A stretch of DNA of 64,000 nt from positions 2,164,001-2,228,000 of the forward strand of contig NZ_CM125436.1 of assembly GCF_052072235.1 (NCBI RefSeq), in the 5' to 3' direction. Below, piece by piece: positions 16,180 to 24,663 of the stretch. The position numbers and the translations under genes were made by a program. The DNA comes from Brevibacillus_D fluminis_A (GTDB lineage: Bacteria; Bacillota; Bacilli; Brevibacillales; Brevibacillaceae). The notes under the pieces are model-generated. The model was not told the DNA's origin. It made no database searches and worked only from the letters and a program-made list of their open reading frames with translations. The number at the start of each line of letters is the position of its first letter. Position 1 is the stretch's first letter.

Positions 16180-17229
16180 ATGGATTTGCGTGCAGCAGTC
16201 AAAGCGATTCGCGACAAGCAGTATGCGCCTGTCTATGTCCTGTACGGAGAGGAAAACTTTTTGAAAGAAGAATTTATTGCCTTTGCGCGCAGTGAGATGA
16301 TCGGGAAAGATTATGCTGATTTTAATCTGAGTGAATATGACTGCCAGGAGCAGGCGCTCCCGGATATTTTGCAGGATGCCGAGACGTTTCCGTTCATGGC
16401 GGAGCGTCGACTGGTGGTAGCGGATAACGCCTATTTTTTGTCCGGGGCGAAACCGACCGGCACGATCAAGCATGAGGTCGACCCGCAAGTGCTGGCCCAG
16501 TATTTGGACAATCCGCCGCCTTTTTCAACGATCATGTTTACCGTTGGTGCGGACAAGCTGGACGAGCGGAAAAAAATCGTCAAAACGCTTCAGCAGAAGG
16601 CGGTCATGATTTCCTTCGCACCGCTCAAGGATCAAGAGCTGTATGCCTGGGTTGAACGCCGGGCGAAAAAATACAAGACGTTCATCGAACGGGAGGACGC
16701 TGCCAGGCTCGTGGCCCGATGCGGCAGCGAACTGAGGCTCTTGGACCGCGAGCTGGAAAAGCTGGCACTCTACGTCGGGCCTGAGGCGACCATTACGGAG
16801 CAGGCGATCGAGCTGCTGGCATCGCGGACGCTGGAGCATGACGTATTCGCGTTGGTGGAAGCCGTCGTTTCAGGCAGGCTTGCCGAAGCGTTCCGGATCT
16901 TGTATGACCATATGAAAACGGGAGAGGAGCCGATCAAGCTGATGGCGCTGTTCGCCCGGCAAGTCAGGCTTTTGCTCTCGGTCAAGATGTGGGCGCCGCG
17001 CGGGTATTCCCAGCAGCAGCTCGCCGGCATGCTGAAGGTGCATCCGTTTGCCGTCAAAAAAGCGATGGAGCAGGCACGCCACTTTGACGAGAGCGCGTTG
17101 CGCAAGCTGCTTGCGATTTGCGCGGAGGAAGATTTTCGCATGAAGTCCGGTCAAGTGGACAAACAGCTGGCTGTCGAGCTGTTCATCACAAAAGTTGCCC
17201 AGCTAAAACAAAACCCCCTTCGAACATAA
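16180..17229 (+). CDS. holA: DNA polymerase III delta subunit HolA
   Basis: A 349-residue clamp-loader delta subunit (YqeN in B. subtilis), which opens the beta sliding clamp. The N-terminal domain begins YAPVYVLYGEENFLKEE, the degenerate P-loop region of delta subunits. The C-terminal collar domain includes EEPIKLMALFARQVRLLL, the family's most conserved stretch. ATG 16180 is chosen because AAAGGGGG lies 9 bases upstream; the longer in-frame start at 16090 overlaps the upstream gene and has no ribosome site. It precedes rpsT in the opposite orientation, as in B. subtilis. Confidence 0.93.
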   Translation: MDLRAAVKAIRDKQYAPVYVLYGEENFLKEEFIAFARSEMIGKDYADFNLSEYDCQEQALPDILQDAETFPFMAERRLVVADNAYFLSGAKPTGTIKHEVDPQVLAQYLDNPPPFSTIMFTVGADKLDERKKIVKTLQQKAVMISFAPLKDQELYAWVERRAKKYKTFIEREDAARLVARCGSELRLLDRELEKLALYVGPEATITEQAIELLASRTLEHDVFALVEAVVSGRLAEAFRILYDHMKTGEEPIKLMALFARQVRLLLSVKMWAPRGYSQQQLAGMLKVHPFAVKKAMEQARHFDESALRKLLAICAEEDFRMKSGQVDKQLAVELFITKVAQLKQNPLRT

Positions 17230-17245
17230 TGTTCAAGGGGGTTTT
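17210..17245. terminator. Shared terminator between holA and rpsT
   Basis: AAAACCCCCTTCGAAC (17210-17225) pairs with GTTCAAGGGGGTTTT (17231-17245) with one bulged base. It includes the last codons of holA and can serve both converging genes. Confidence 0.85.
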
Positions 17246-17260
17246 GGCGCTTCGCGCACC

Positions 17261-17533
17261 TTACGCAGTTACAGTCGCTGCGTTCAGTTTTTTCATCAAG
17301 CGAGATTTTTGACGGTTTGCCGCATTTTTATGGATGAGACCTTTGGTAGCAGCTTTGTCCAACTTTTTCACGGCTACCAGAAGGGTAGATTTCGCTAGTT
17401 CGAGGTTGCTCGCTGCAACTGCTTTCTCAAAGCTTTTCACCGCTGTACGCAGATCGGATTTTTGCGATGCACGTTGTGCACGGCGCTTCTCGATTTGCTT
17501 GGTGCGCTTGATTGCGGATTTAATATTTGGCAT
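17261..17533 (-). CDS. rpsT: 30S ribosomal protein S20
   Basis: A 90-residue bS20 protein, a basic three-helix protein that binds 16S rRNA early in 30S assembly. The sequence MPNIKSAIKRTKQIEKRRAQ is the family N-terminus. ATG 17533 is correct, since AAGGAGGTGAC lies 4-6 bases upstream; the in-frame ATG at 17542 lies within that ribosome site. The Lys/Arg content and the C-terminal HKNAANRQKSRLMKKL are typical. It is monocistronic with its own sigma-A promoter, and the leader carries a perfect palindrome (see 17556-17569). Confidence 0.97.
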   Translation of the reverse strand: MPNIKSAIKRTKQIEKRRAQRASQKSDLRTAVKSFEKAVAASNLELAKSTLLVAVKKLDKAATKGLIHKNAANRQKSRLMKKLNAATVTA

Positions 17534-17555
17534 GAATGTCACCTCCTTAAAGCTA

Positions 17556-17569
17556 TAAGACGCGTCTTA
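17556..17569. promoter_or_regulatory. Perfect 14-base palindrome in the rpsT leader
   Basis: TAAGACGCGTCTTA reads identically on both strands. It lies about 12 bases upstream of the rpsT ribosome site, in the transcribed leader. It could be a protein operator or form a small RNA hairpin near the ribosome site. No function is known to me. Confidence 0.4.
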
Positions 17570-17592
17570 GGCTCTTACATACAACAAAATAT

Positions 17593-17621
17593 ATTCTAGC
17601 ATGCGGCACCCACGATTGCAA
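17593..17621 (-). promoter_or_regulatory. Sigma-A promoter of rpsT
   Basis: Minus-strand TTGCAA (17621-17616), a 17-base spacer, then TAGAAT (17598-17593), about 60 bases before the rpsT start. Match and spacing are good. Confidence 0.7.
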
Positions 17622-17632
17622 GAATGGATTCC

Positions 17633-17661
17633 GTATAAAAGTTCCACATTTATGCATTCTA
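17633..17661 (+). promoter_or_regulatory. Sigma-G/F-type promoter of gpr
   Basis: GTATA (17633-17637), a 17-base spacer, then CATTCTA (17655-17661), close to the forespore sigma-G consensus (GYATA with CATACTA). gpr is known to be forespore-expressed in Bacillus, so element and gene agree. Confidence 0.65.
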
Positions 17662-17696
17662 ACAGTAAGAGTTGGAATAAGGGGAGGTTTGACAAG

Positions 17697-18797
17697 ATGC
17701 AGCACAACATTGATCTCGGTGCCTATTCGATCCGCACCGACTTGGCGGTGGAATCCCATGAATTGGCGCAGCAGGAGCAGCAGGCACCTCTTTCCGGATT
17801 TGAGATGGAGACGGATGACCGGGAGCCCGGCATCAAGGTAACGCGCATGACGGTGCAAAATGAAGAGGCTGGACGGCAAATCGGCAAATGGCCGGGGCAT
17901 TACCTGACCATCGAGGTGCCCAAGCTGCGCGATAACGACTCCGAGCTGGAGCAGCAGGTGATGCGCCGGTTTGCCCACGAATTCAAGCAGTTTTTGGAGA
18001 AGAAAGGACTGACGGAAAACAAGAAGGCATTGGTCGTCGGCCTTGGCAACTGGAACGTCACACCTGACGCGCTCGGCCCGCTTGTCGTGGAAAATCTGCT
18101 GATTACGCGGCATCTGTTCACATTGGCCCCTGAATCGGTGGAGGATGGGTATCGGGAGGTAAGCGCCATTTCTCCAGGCGTCCTCGGCATTACCGGGATC
18201 GAGACGAGCGAGATCGTTTTTGGCGTCGTGGAAAAAAGCAAGCCGGATTTCGTGATCTGCATCGATGCCCTTGCCTCCCGGGCGCTGCATCGTGTCAATA
18301 CGACCATCCAAATCTCCGATACCGGCATTCATCCAGGCTCGGGCGTCGGAAACAAGCGCAAGGCGATCGATGAGGCCACGCTCGGTATCCCCGTCATCGC
18401 CATCGGTGTTCCAACCGTCGTGTTCGCCTCGACGATCGTGCACGATTCGATCACCTACCTCCTTGGCCACTTCGGCCAGTCGGTGCAAGAGAGCAAACGC
18501 GCCTTCAACCGTCTGACGACAAGCAGCGTACCGGAGCGGAAGGAGCCGTATACGGAAGAGGATTTGCCTGACATGGAGTCGCGCAAAACATTCATGGGGC
18601 TGGTTGGCCAGCTGTCCGAGCAGGACAAGCAGCAGCTCATTCATGAAGTGCTTCAGCCGCTTGGACAAAATTTGGTCGTCACGCCGAAGGAAATCGATGA
18701 TTTCATCGAGGGAATCGCCAACATCATTGCGAGCGGATTGAACAGCGCCCTGCATCGTGCTGTCGGGCAAGAAAACGTTAACGCATACACGCACTAA
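17697..18797 (+). CDS. gpr: Germination protease GPR (spore protease)
   Basis: A 366-residue A25-family protease that starts degradation of small acid-soluble spore proteins during germination. It is made as an inactive zymogen, and the N-terminal segment around DLGAYSIRTDLAVES matches the self-cleaved propeptide region of the family. Conserved core motifs include VVGLGNWNVTPDALGP, SPGVLGITGIETSEI and GSGVGNKRKAI. ATG 17697 follows GGGGAGG; the earlier in-frame ATGs lie upstream of or within the promoter. It begins the gpr-spoIIP-yqxA cluster, under a sigma-G-type promoter. Confidence 0.95.
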   Translation: MQHNIDLGAYSIRTDLAVESHELAQQEQQAPLSGFEMETDDREPGIKVTRMTVQNEEAGRQIGKWPGHYLTIEVPKLRDNDSELEQQVMRRFAHEFKQFLEKKGLTENKKALVVGLGNWNVTPDALGPLVVENLLITRHLFTLAPESVEDGYREVSAISPGVLGITGIETSEIVFGVVEKSKPDFVICIDALASRALHRVNTTIQISDTGIHPGSGVGNKRKAIDEATLGIPVIAIGVPTVVFASTIVHDSITYLLGHFGQSVQESKRAFNRLTTSSVPERKEPYTEEDLPDMESRKTFMGLVGQLSEQDKQQLIHEVLQPLGQNLVVTPKEIDDFIEGIANIIASGLNSALHRAVGQENVNAYTH

Positions 18798-18828
18798 TGT
18801 AATGAAGAAACGCGTTTCACACGAACGG

Positions 18829-18868
18829 GAGAAGCACCGGACATCAGGTGCTTCTCTATTATTTTTTT
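18829..18868 (+). terminator. Terminator between gpr and spoIIP
   Basis: AGAAGCACC (18830-18838) pairs with GGTGCTTCT (18847-18855); a T-rich tail follows. Confidence 0.85.
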
Positions 18869-18881
18869 GCTAGAAACCAGG

Positions 18882-18910
18882 TCTATCGTTTCTTCCATTC
18901 GCATACTCAT
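18882..18910 (+). promoter_or_regulatory. Possible sporulation (sigma-E-type) promoter of spoIIP
   Basis: CATACTCAT (18902-18910) resembles the sigma-E -10 element CATACANT, with TCTAT about 15 bases upstream. spoIIP is mother-cell expressed in Bacillus. The -35 is weak. Confidence 0.35.
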
Positions 18911-18959
18911 AGAGCAAGAACAAGTCGTGACACAGCCGACTGCTAGAGGAGGGAGAAAG

Positions 18960-20156
18960 ATGGCAGCCATACTACAGCGGCACTTTGTAGTCCTATCGCT
19001 TTGCACTGCCTTTTTGTTCGTTCTGACGGGCATTTTGTCACTGTCGGGAAACCGCGTGATGCCCACTTCCAATACGCTTCAGCAAGCAGCAGCCAACATC
19101 TCGAGCCTGGCCATGCTCAAAGTGATCGGCAGGGAGATTCCCTCGCTTGCCGATTCGGTAGAGACGACCGCTGCGCAGTCCAGCAGCTGGACCAGCTTTT
19201 TATTCGAGGCCATGACCAACATCCAGCCCGGCGACCTGCGCAGCTTGCTCGGGCGAGAACTCCCGGGGCTGTTGACCTTTGACGATGCCCGGATCATCGT
19301 GCCGGGACTGGGGACGGAGCTGTCCGATCTGTACGTGGAGAACACGCCGCACGACTTGCCCAACAATGAGGTGCCACAGACACCCGGCGGCGGGCAGACG
19401 GGGCAAAAAGAGACGACGCCGCCAGCGACGACGGTGCCGCCGAAAACAAGCACGGGGGAGCCTAAGCCCAATACCCCGATCGCGACGAAAGGCAATGTGG
19501 TGTTCATCTATCATTCGCACAATCGGGAATCGTGGCTCTCCGAAACCAAGCGCGTGGGCCAATCGGTCGACAGCCCTACGCGCAACATTACGCTTGTCGG
19601 CGAGCGGCTGGCGGATAACTTGCGCGAGAAAGGAATCGGCGTCGACACCAATACCGACGATATTACGCAGCGGCTGGTTGACCAGGGAAGAAGCTTTACG
19701 CTCTCGTATGCGGAATCGCTCAAAGTCGTCAAATCCGAGTTGGAGGAGAACCGCAACATCCGGTATTTGTTCGACCTTCACCGCGACGACCAGCCGCGCG
19801 AGAAAACGACGATCGAAATCAATGGCAAATCGTATGCGCGCCTTTTTTTCGTCATCGGCCTGATGAACAAAAACCACGAGAAAAATGCAGAGTTTGCGAC
19901 GAAATTGCATATGCTTTTGGAGAAGAAGTACCCGGGGCTGTCCCGCGGCGTCACAGGGAAGGGCAGCAAGGACGGCAATGGCGAGTATAACCAGTCGATT
20001 TCGCCGGGCAGTCTGCTGATTGAGTTCGGCGGGACCGGCAATACGGTGCAGGAATGCTACAACAGCGCAGCGGCGCTGGCGGATGTGTTCGCCGAATACT
20101 ATTGGCAAGCGGAGCGCGCCAATGCGACGGTGACAGAGTCAACAGACAAGAGGTGA
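18960..20156 (+). CDS. spoIIP: Stage II sporulation protein P (peptidoglycan hydrolase)
   Basis: A 398-residue SpoIIP. With SpoIID and SpoIIM it degrades septal peptidoglycan so that the mother cell can engulf the forespore; it has amidase and endopeptidase activity. One transmembrane helix lies near 12-31 (LCTAFLFVLTGILSLSG). A Pro/Thr-rich linker follows, then the catalytic domain with VVFIYHSHNRESWL and LFDLHRDD, whose His and Asp/Glu residues fit the family zinc site. ATG 18960 follows AGAGGAGGG. It is followed 7 bases later by yqxA, as in B. subtilis. Confidence 0.95.
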   Translation: MAAILQRHFVVLSLCTAFLFVLTGILSLSGNRVMPTSNTLQQAAANISSLAMLKVIGREIPSLADSVETTAAQSSSWTSFLFEAMTNIQPGDLRSLLGRELPGLLTFDDARIIVPGLGTELSDLYVENTPHDLPNNEVPQTPGGGQTGQKETTPPATTVPPKTSTGEPKPNTPIATKGNVVFIYHSHNRESWLSETKRVGQSVDSPTRNITLVGERLADNLREKGIGVDTNTDDITQRLVDQGRSFTLSYAESLKVVKSELEENRNIRYLFDLHRDDQPREKTTIEINGKSYARLFFVIGLMNKNHEKNAEFATKLHMLLEKKYPGLSRGVTGKGSKDGNGEYNQSISPGSLLIEFGGTGNTVQECYNSAAALADVFAEYYWQAERANATVTESTDKR

Positions 20157-20163
20157 GTAGCGA

Positions 20164-20475
20164 GTGGACATCAGATTGAAAGTCGTGAGCCTCGTCGCGG
20201 TTCTCTTGATCGGCGTCATCCTTGGCCTGCTAACTGCGGAGCGCGGAATCTACAAAATCGAAGGACTGCCGGAGCAGCAGCCGCCAAAGCAGTCGGTGTA
20301 TATCACAAAAGTGGATAACGGCAAAATGGAAGTGGCGGTCATGGGGCAAAAAGCGACCGCTGCGAAAGGGAAAATGAGCAATTACATGAGTCGGGTCGGC
20401 CTTTCGCTTGGGCAGGCAGTAAGGGGCGGAACACAGGCGGCGGTGAACTGGATGTCTTCTTTTTTTCAACCATAA
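20164..20475 (+). CDS. yqxA: YqxA-like small sporulation-cluster membrane protein (DUF3679)
   Basis: A 103-residue protein with one N-terminal membrane helix (LKVVSLVAVLLIGVILGLL, about 5-23) and a short soluble tail. It starts at GTG 20164 after an AGAGGTGAG ribosome site that overlaps the spoIIP stop. Position directly after spoIIP and before lepA matches yqxA of B. subtilis (DUF3679). Function is unknown; co-expression with spoIIP suggests a sporulation role. Confidence 0.75.
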   Translation: MDIRLKVVSLVAVLLIGVILGLLTAERGIYKIEGLPEQQPPKQSVYITKVDNGKMEVAVMGQKATAAKGKMSNYMSRVGLSLGQAVRGGTQAAVNWMSSFFQP

Positions 20476-20500
20476 CCTGTTTTTTGACAGGTTTTTTTCT
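20474..20500 (+). terminator. Terminator after yqxA
   Basis: ACCTGT (20475-20480) pairs with ACAGGT (20487-20492), followed by TTTTTTCTTTT. Confidence 0.8.
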
Positions 20501-20520
20501 TTTGTTAAAATTTTATTTAT

Positions 20521-20558
20521 TTGCTGTATTGCGAAAAGATGCAGAATAATGGCATAAT
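20521..20558 (+). promoter_or_regulatory. Possible sigma-A promoter of the peptide transporter operon
   Basis: Two overlapping options: TTGCTG (20521-20526) with AATAAT (20545-20550), or TTGCGA (20529-20534) with CATAAT (20553-20558). Both have 18-base spacers. They lie about 75-110 bases before the first transporter gene. Confidence 0.45.
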
Positions 20559-20632
20559 GTTCACAACCAGCTTCCTATATTCCCCATCCCCCCCTACAAA
20601 ATACCTAAATTTCGGTAAGAGAGGTGCGCTAG

Positions 20633-21601
<969 letters not shown>

Positions 21602-21628
21602 GCCGATCGTAGAAAGGGGCAAACAAGG

Positions 21629-22600
21629 GTGGCAGAAGAACTGCTCGTCGTGAACCATTTGAAAAAATATTACCCCATCGCTGGCGGGGTTTTCGGTAAA
21701 ACCGTCGGAACGGTCAAAGCCGTTGACGATGTTTCCTTTACGGTGAAAACGGGTGAAACGCTGGGACTGGTGGGAGAAAGCGGCTGCGGCAAGTCGACGA
21801 CAGGGCGTTCGGTCATGCGTCTGATCGAGCCGACCGAAGGAGAAGTGCTGTTTCGAGGCAAAGCGGTCACCAGCCTGAATCAGCAAGAGCTGCGCAAAAT
21901 GCGGCGTGACATGCAAATCGTCTTTCAGGACCCGTTCGCATCGCTGAATCCACGGCACAATGTGGAGAGCATCCTGGAGGAGCCATTGATCGTGCACGGA
22001 ATTGGAAGCGCTTCGGAAAGAAAGAAGCGCGTGCTCGACATGCTGGAGGTTGTCGGCCTGACAAGCTATCACGCCAAACGGTATCCGCATCAGTTCAGCG
22101 GCGGTCAGCGCCAGCGCATCGGCATCGCCCGCGCGTTGATGGTCAATCCCAAGCTGGTCGTGCTCGATGAGCCTGTCTCGGCGCTTGACGTATCGATCCA
22201 GTCGCAGGTGCTCAATCTGCTGCAAGATTTGCAAAAAGAGTTTGGCTTGACGTATCTGTTCATCGCCCACGATTTGAGCGTCGTGCGCCACATCAGCGAT
22301 CGCGTCGGCGTCATGTATCTCGGACGCATCGTCGAGCTGGCCGACAAAGACGCGCTTTACAGCAATCCGCTGCACCCTTATTCACAGGCGCTGCTGTCCG
22401 CTGTACCGAACCCGGACCCTGATGTAAAGCGGGAGCGCATCATTTTGCAAGGCGATGTGCCGAGCCCGGCGAATCCGCCGAGCGGCTGCACGTTCCATAC
22501 CCGCTGCTCGCATGTCAAAGAGATTTGCCGCTCCATCCGCCCGACATTCCGTGATGCGGGCAACGGCCACTTTGTCGCATGCCATCTATACGGCGAATAA
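21629..22600 (+). CDS. dppF: Peptide ABC transporter ATPase, OppF/DppF type
   Basis: A 323-residue ATP-binding subunit, partner of the preceding ATPase. Walker A GESGCGKST, signature HQFSGGQRQRIG and Walker B LVVLDEPVSALD are intact. The C-terminal cysteine cluster is SGCTFHTRCSHVKEIC. The N-terminus LKKYYPIAGGVFGKTVG is the usual OppF/DppF start. GTG 21629 is supported by AAAGGGG upstream. It is 27 bases after the first gene. Confidence 0.93.
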   Translation: MAEELLVVNHLKKYYPIAGGVFGKTVGTVKAVDDVSFTVKTGETLGLVGESGCGKSTTGRSVMRLIEPTEGEVLFRGKAVTSLNQQELRKMRRDMQIVFQDPFASLNPRHNVESILEEPLIVHGIGSASERKKRVLDMLEVVGLTSYHAKRYPHQFSGGQRQRIGIARALMVNPKLVVLDEPVSALDVSIQSQVLNLLQDLQKEFGLTYLFIAHDLSVVRHISDRVGVMYLGRIVELADKDALYSNPLHPYSQALLSAVPNPDPDVKRERIILQGDVPSPANPPSGCTFHTRCSHVKEICRSIRPTFRDAGNGHFVACHLYGE

Positions 22601-22651
22601 ATACACGCTCGTTTTTAGACGAACCCGAATCAATATTTGGAAAGCGAGGAA

Positions 22652-23662
22652 ATGGCATTGGTATCGTATACCCTGCGCAGATTGATGATGCTGATTCCCG
22701 TTCTGATCGGCATGTCGATCGTAGTCTTCTGCATTACGCATGCCATTCCGGGTGATCCGGCCCAAACCATTTTGGGCGAAAAGGCCAGCCCGAAAGCGCT
22801 CGCGGAGCTGCGCGAACAGCTCGGACTCAACCTACCGTGGTACCAGCAGTATTTTGATTACGTCGGCAAGGTGCTTACCGGCAATTTGGGCAATTCGCTT
22901 CACACGAAAGCCGGGATCGGGCAGGAAATCGTCCCGTATTTGGCGGCTACCGCCGAACTTACGCTTTTTTCCATGTTGTTTGCCATCATTATTGGCGTGA
23001 ACGCCGGCATTATCTCCGCTTGGAAGCAAAATTCCTGGTTTGACTACGTATCCATGCTGATCGCCCTGATCGGGGTCTCCATGCCGATTTTCTGGCTGGG
23101 CCTGATGGAGCAATGGTTTTTCGCCCAGGAATTGAAATGGTTACCCTCGATTGGCCGCGACGACCCGCGTTTGCCGATCAACCCCATCACACACTTTTAC
23201 ATTATCGATTCCATCTTGGCAGGCCGCTTTGACCAACTGAAAGACGTCTTCCTGCATTTGATCTTGCCGAGCATCGCACTGGGCACCATCCCGATGGCGA
23301 TCATCGCCCGGATTACCCGTTCCAGCATGCTGGAAGTGATGCGTTCGGATTTTATTCGCACCGCAAAAGCCAAAGGGCTTGGACAATTTTTCGTCGTGTA
23401 CAAGCATGCGCTCAAAAACGCGCTGATTCCCGTATTGACGATCATCGGTTTGCAGACCGGCATGCTGCTTGGCGGCGCGGTGCTGACCGAAACCATTTTT
23501 GGCTGGCCGGGCGTTGGACGATACATCTACACCGCGATCGGCAACCGCGATTATCCTGTGATCCAATCCGGCATCCTCGTGATCGCCACCATTTTTGTTC
23601 TGATCAACCTGCTGGTCGACCTCCTGTACGCCTATGTCGATCCACGCATCAAATACCGCTAA
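22652..23662 (+). CDS. dppB: Dipeptide ABC transporter permease DppB
   Basis: About 336 residues and six membrane helices. The length and the N-terminus TLRRLMMLIPVLIGMSIVVF match DppB rather than the shorter OppB. The EAA loop that contacts the ATPases is RTAKAKGLGQFFVVYKHALKNA (read as RTAKAKGLG then HALKNALIP). The start is uncertain. ATG 22652 lies only one or two bases after GAGGA, while TTG 22658 has better spacing, and an in-frame TTG at 22637 is also possible. Confidence 0.9.
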   Translation: MALVSYTLRRLMMLIPVLIGMSIVVFCITHAIPGDPAQTILGEKASPKALAELREQLGLNLPWYQQYFDYVGKVLTGNLGNSLHTKAGIGQEIVPYLAATAELTLFSMLFAIIIGVNAGIISAWKQNSWFDYVSMLIALIGVSMPIFWLGLMEQWFFAQELKWLPSIGRDDPRLPINPITHFYIIDSILAGRFDQLKDVFLHLILPSIALGTIPMAIIARITRSSMLEVMRSDFIRTAKAKGLGQFFVVYKHALKNALIPVLTIIGLQTGMLLGGAVLTETIFGWPGVGRYIYTAIGNRDYPVIQSGILVIATIFVLINLLVDLLYAYVDPRIKYR

Positions 23663-23674
23663 GGAGGCAGCTGC

Positions 23675-24571
23675 ATGGCAGAGGTTCAAACCACGATCCA
23701 TACCCCAATCAAGCAACCGGTGGAACAGGCATCCTCCCCTTGGCGGGACGCATGGAACATTTTGCGGAAAAACAAGCTGGCGATGGTCGGCTTGGGCATC
23801 ATTCTCTTTTTCGTGGTGGTCGCGGTGTTTGCACCGCAAATCGCGCCTTACAAATTCGATGAGGGCGAACTGGTCATGAAAAACAAGGCGCCATCCGCCG
23901 AGCACTGGTTCGGCACCGACTACAACGGTCGCGACGTGTTTTCGCGGGTCGTCTACGGCGCACGCATCTCGCTGTGGGTAGGGACGTCCTCCGTTCTCGG
24001 CTCGATTGTGGCCGGCACGTTTTTCGGACTCCTGGCCGGTTATTATGGCCGCTGGGTTGATTCGATCATTTCTCGCGTGTTTGATGTCATGCTGGCATTT
24101 CCGAGCATTTTGCTCGCGATCGCGATCGTGGCCATTTTGGGACCATCGCTGCAAAACGCCTTGCTTGCCATCGCCATCATCAACATTCCGACATTCGGCA
24201 GGCTCGTGCGGTCGCGCGTGCTGACGCTGAAGGAAGAAGAATTCGTGATGGCAGCGCGAGCGATCGGGATGAAAGACTCGCGCATCTTGATCAAGCACAT
24301 TTTGCCAAACAGCCTGGCGCCGATCATCGTTTCCGGGACGCTCGGAATCGCGACAGCCATCATCGAAGCGGCCGCGCTCGGCTTTCTCGGACTCGGGGCA
24401 CAGCCGCCTGAACCGGAATGGGGCAAAATGCTTGCCGACTCCAAGCAATACATCCAAAAAGCGCCGTGGACCGTCATCTATCCCGGCTTGTGCATCATGC
24501 TGACCGTGCTCGGATTCAATTTGATCGGAGACGGCTTGCGCGATGCGCTTGATCCGCGGATGAAAAACTGA
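23675..24571 (+). CDS. dppC: Dipeptide ABC transporter permease DppC
   Basis: A 298-residue permease with an OppC-type N-terminal domain (WNILRKNKLAMVGLGIIL) and six helices. The HWFGTDYNGRDVFSRVVYGAR region (HWFGTDYNGRD then FSRVVYGAR) is a family hallmark, and the EAA loop lies in ARAIGMKDSRILIKHILPN. AAGGAGG lies 7 bases before ATG 23675. It forms the translocation pore with DppB. Confidence 0.93.
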   Translation: MAEVQTTIHTPIKQPVEQASSPWRDAWNILRKNKLAMVGLGIILFFVVVAVFAPQIAPYKFDEGELVMKNKAPSAEHWFGTDYNGRDVFSRVVYGARISLWVGTSSVLGSIVAGTFFGLLAGYYGRWVDSIISRVFDVMLAFPSILLAIAIVAILGPSLQNALLAIAIINIPTFGRLVRSRVLTLKEEEFVMAARAIGMKDSRILIKHILPNSLAPIIVSGTLGIATAIIEAAALGFLGLGAQPPEPEWGKMLADSKQYIQKAPWTVIYPGLCIMLTVLGFNLIGDGLRDALDPRMKN

Positions 24572-24663
24572 CGCGAGCGCGCTTTGAAAGGGGGGATGGG
24601 TGGCAGCGATTGTACCTTGAGCAAAAAAGCGATCAATAAGGGTAGAAGGGGGATCTTCATTTT

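Noticed and set aside
17553..18794. A 413-codon open frame on the minus strand opposite gpr
   Set aside because: Shadow of gpr codon usage; rich in Arg, His and Asp with no domain; gpr itself is full length with a matching promoter.
23141..24457. A 438-codon open frame on the minus strand across dppB and dppC
   Set aside because: It spans two well-supported permease genes and encodes a sequence of no recognisable type.
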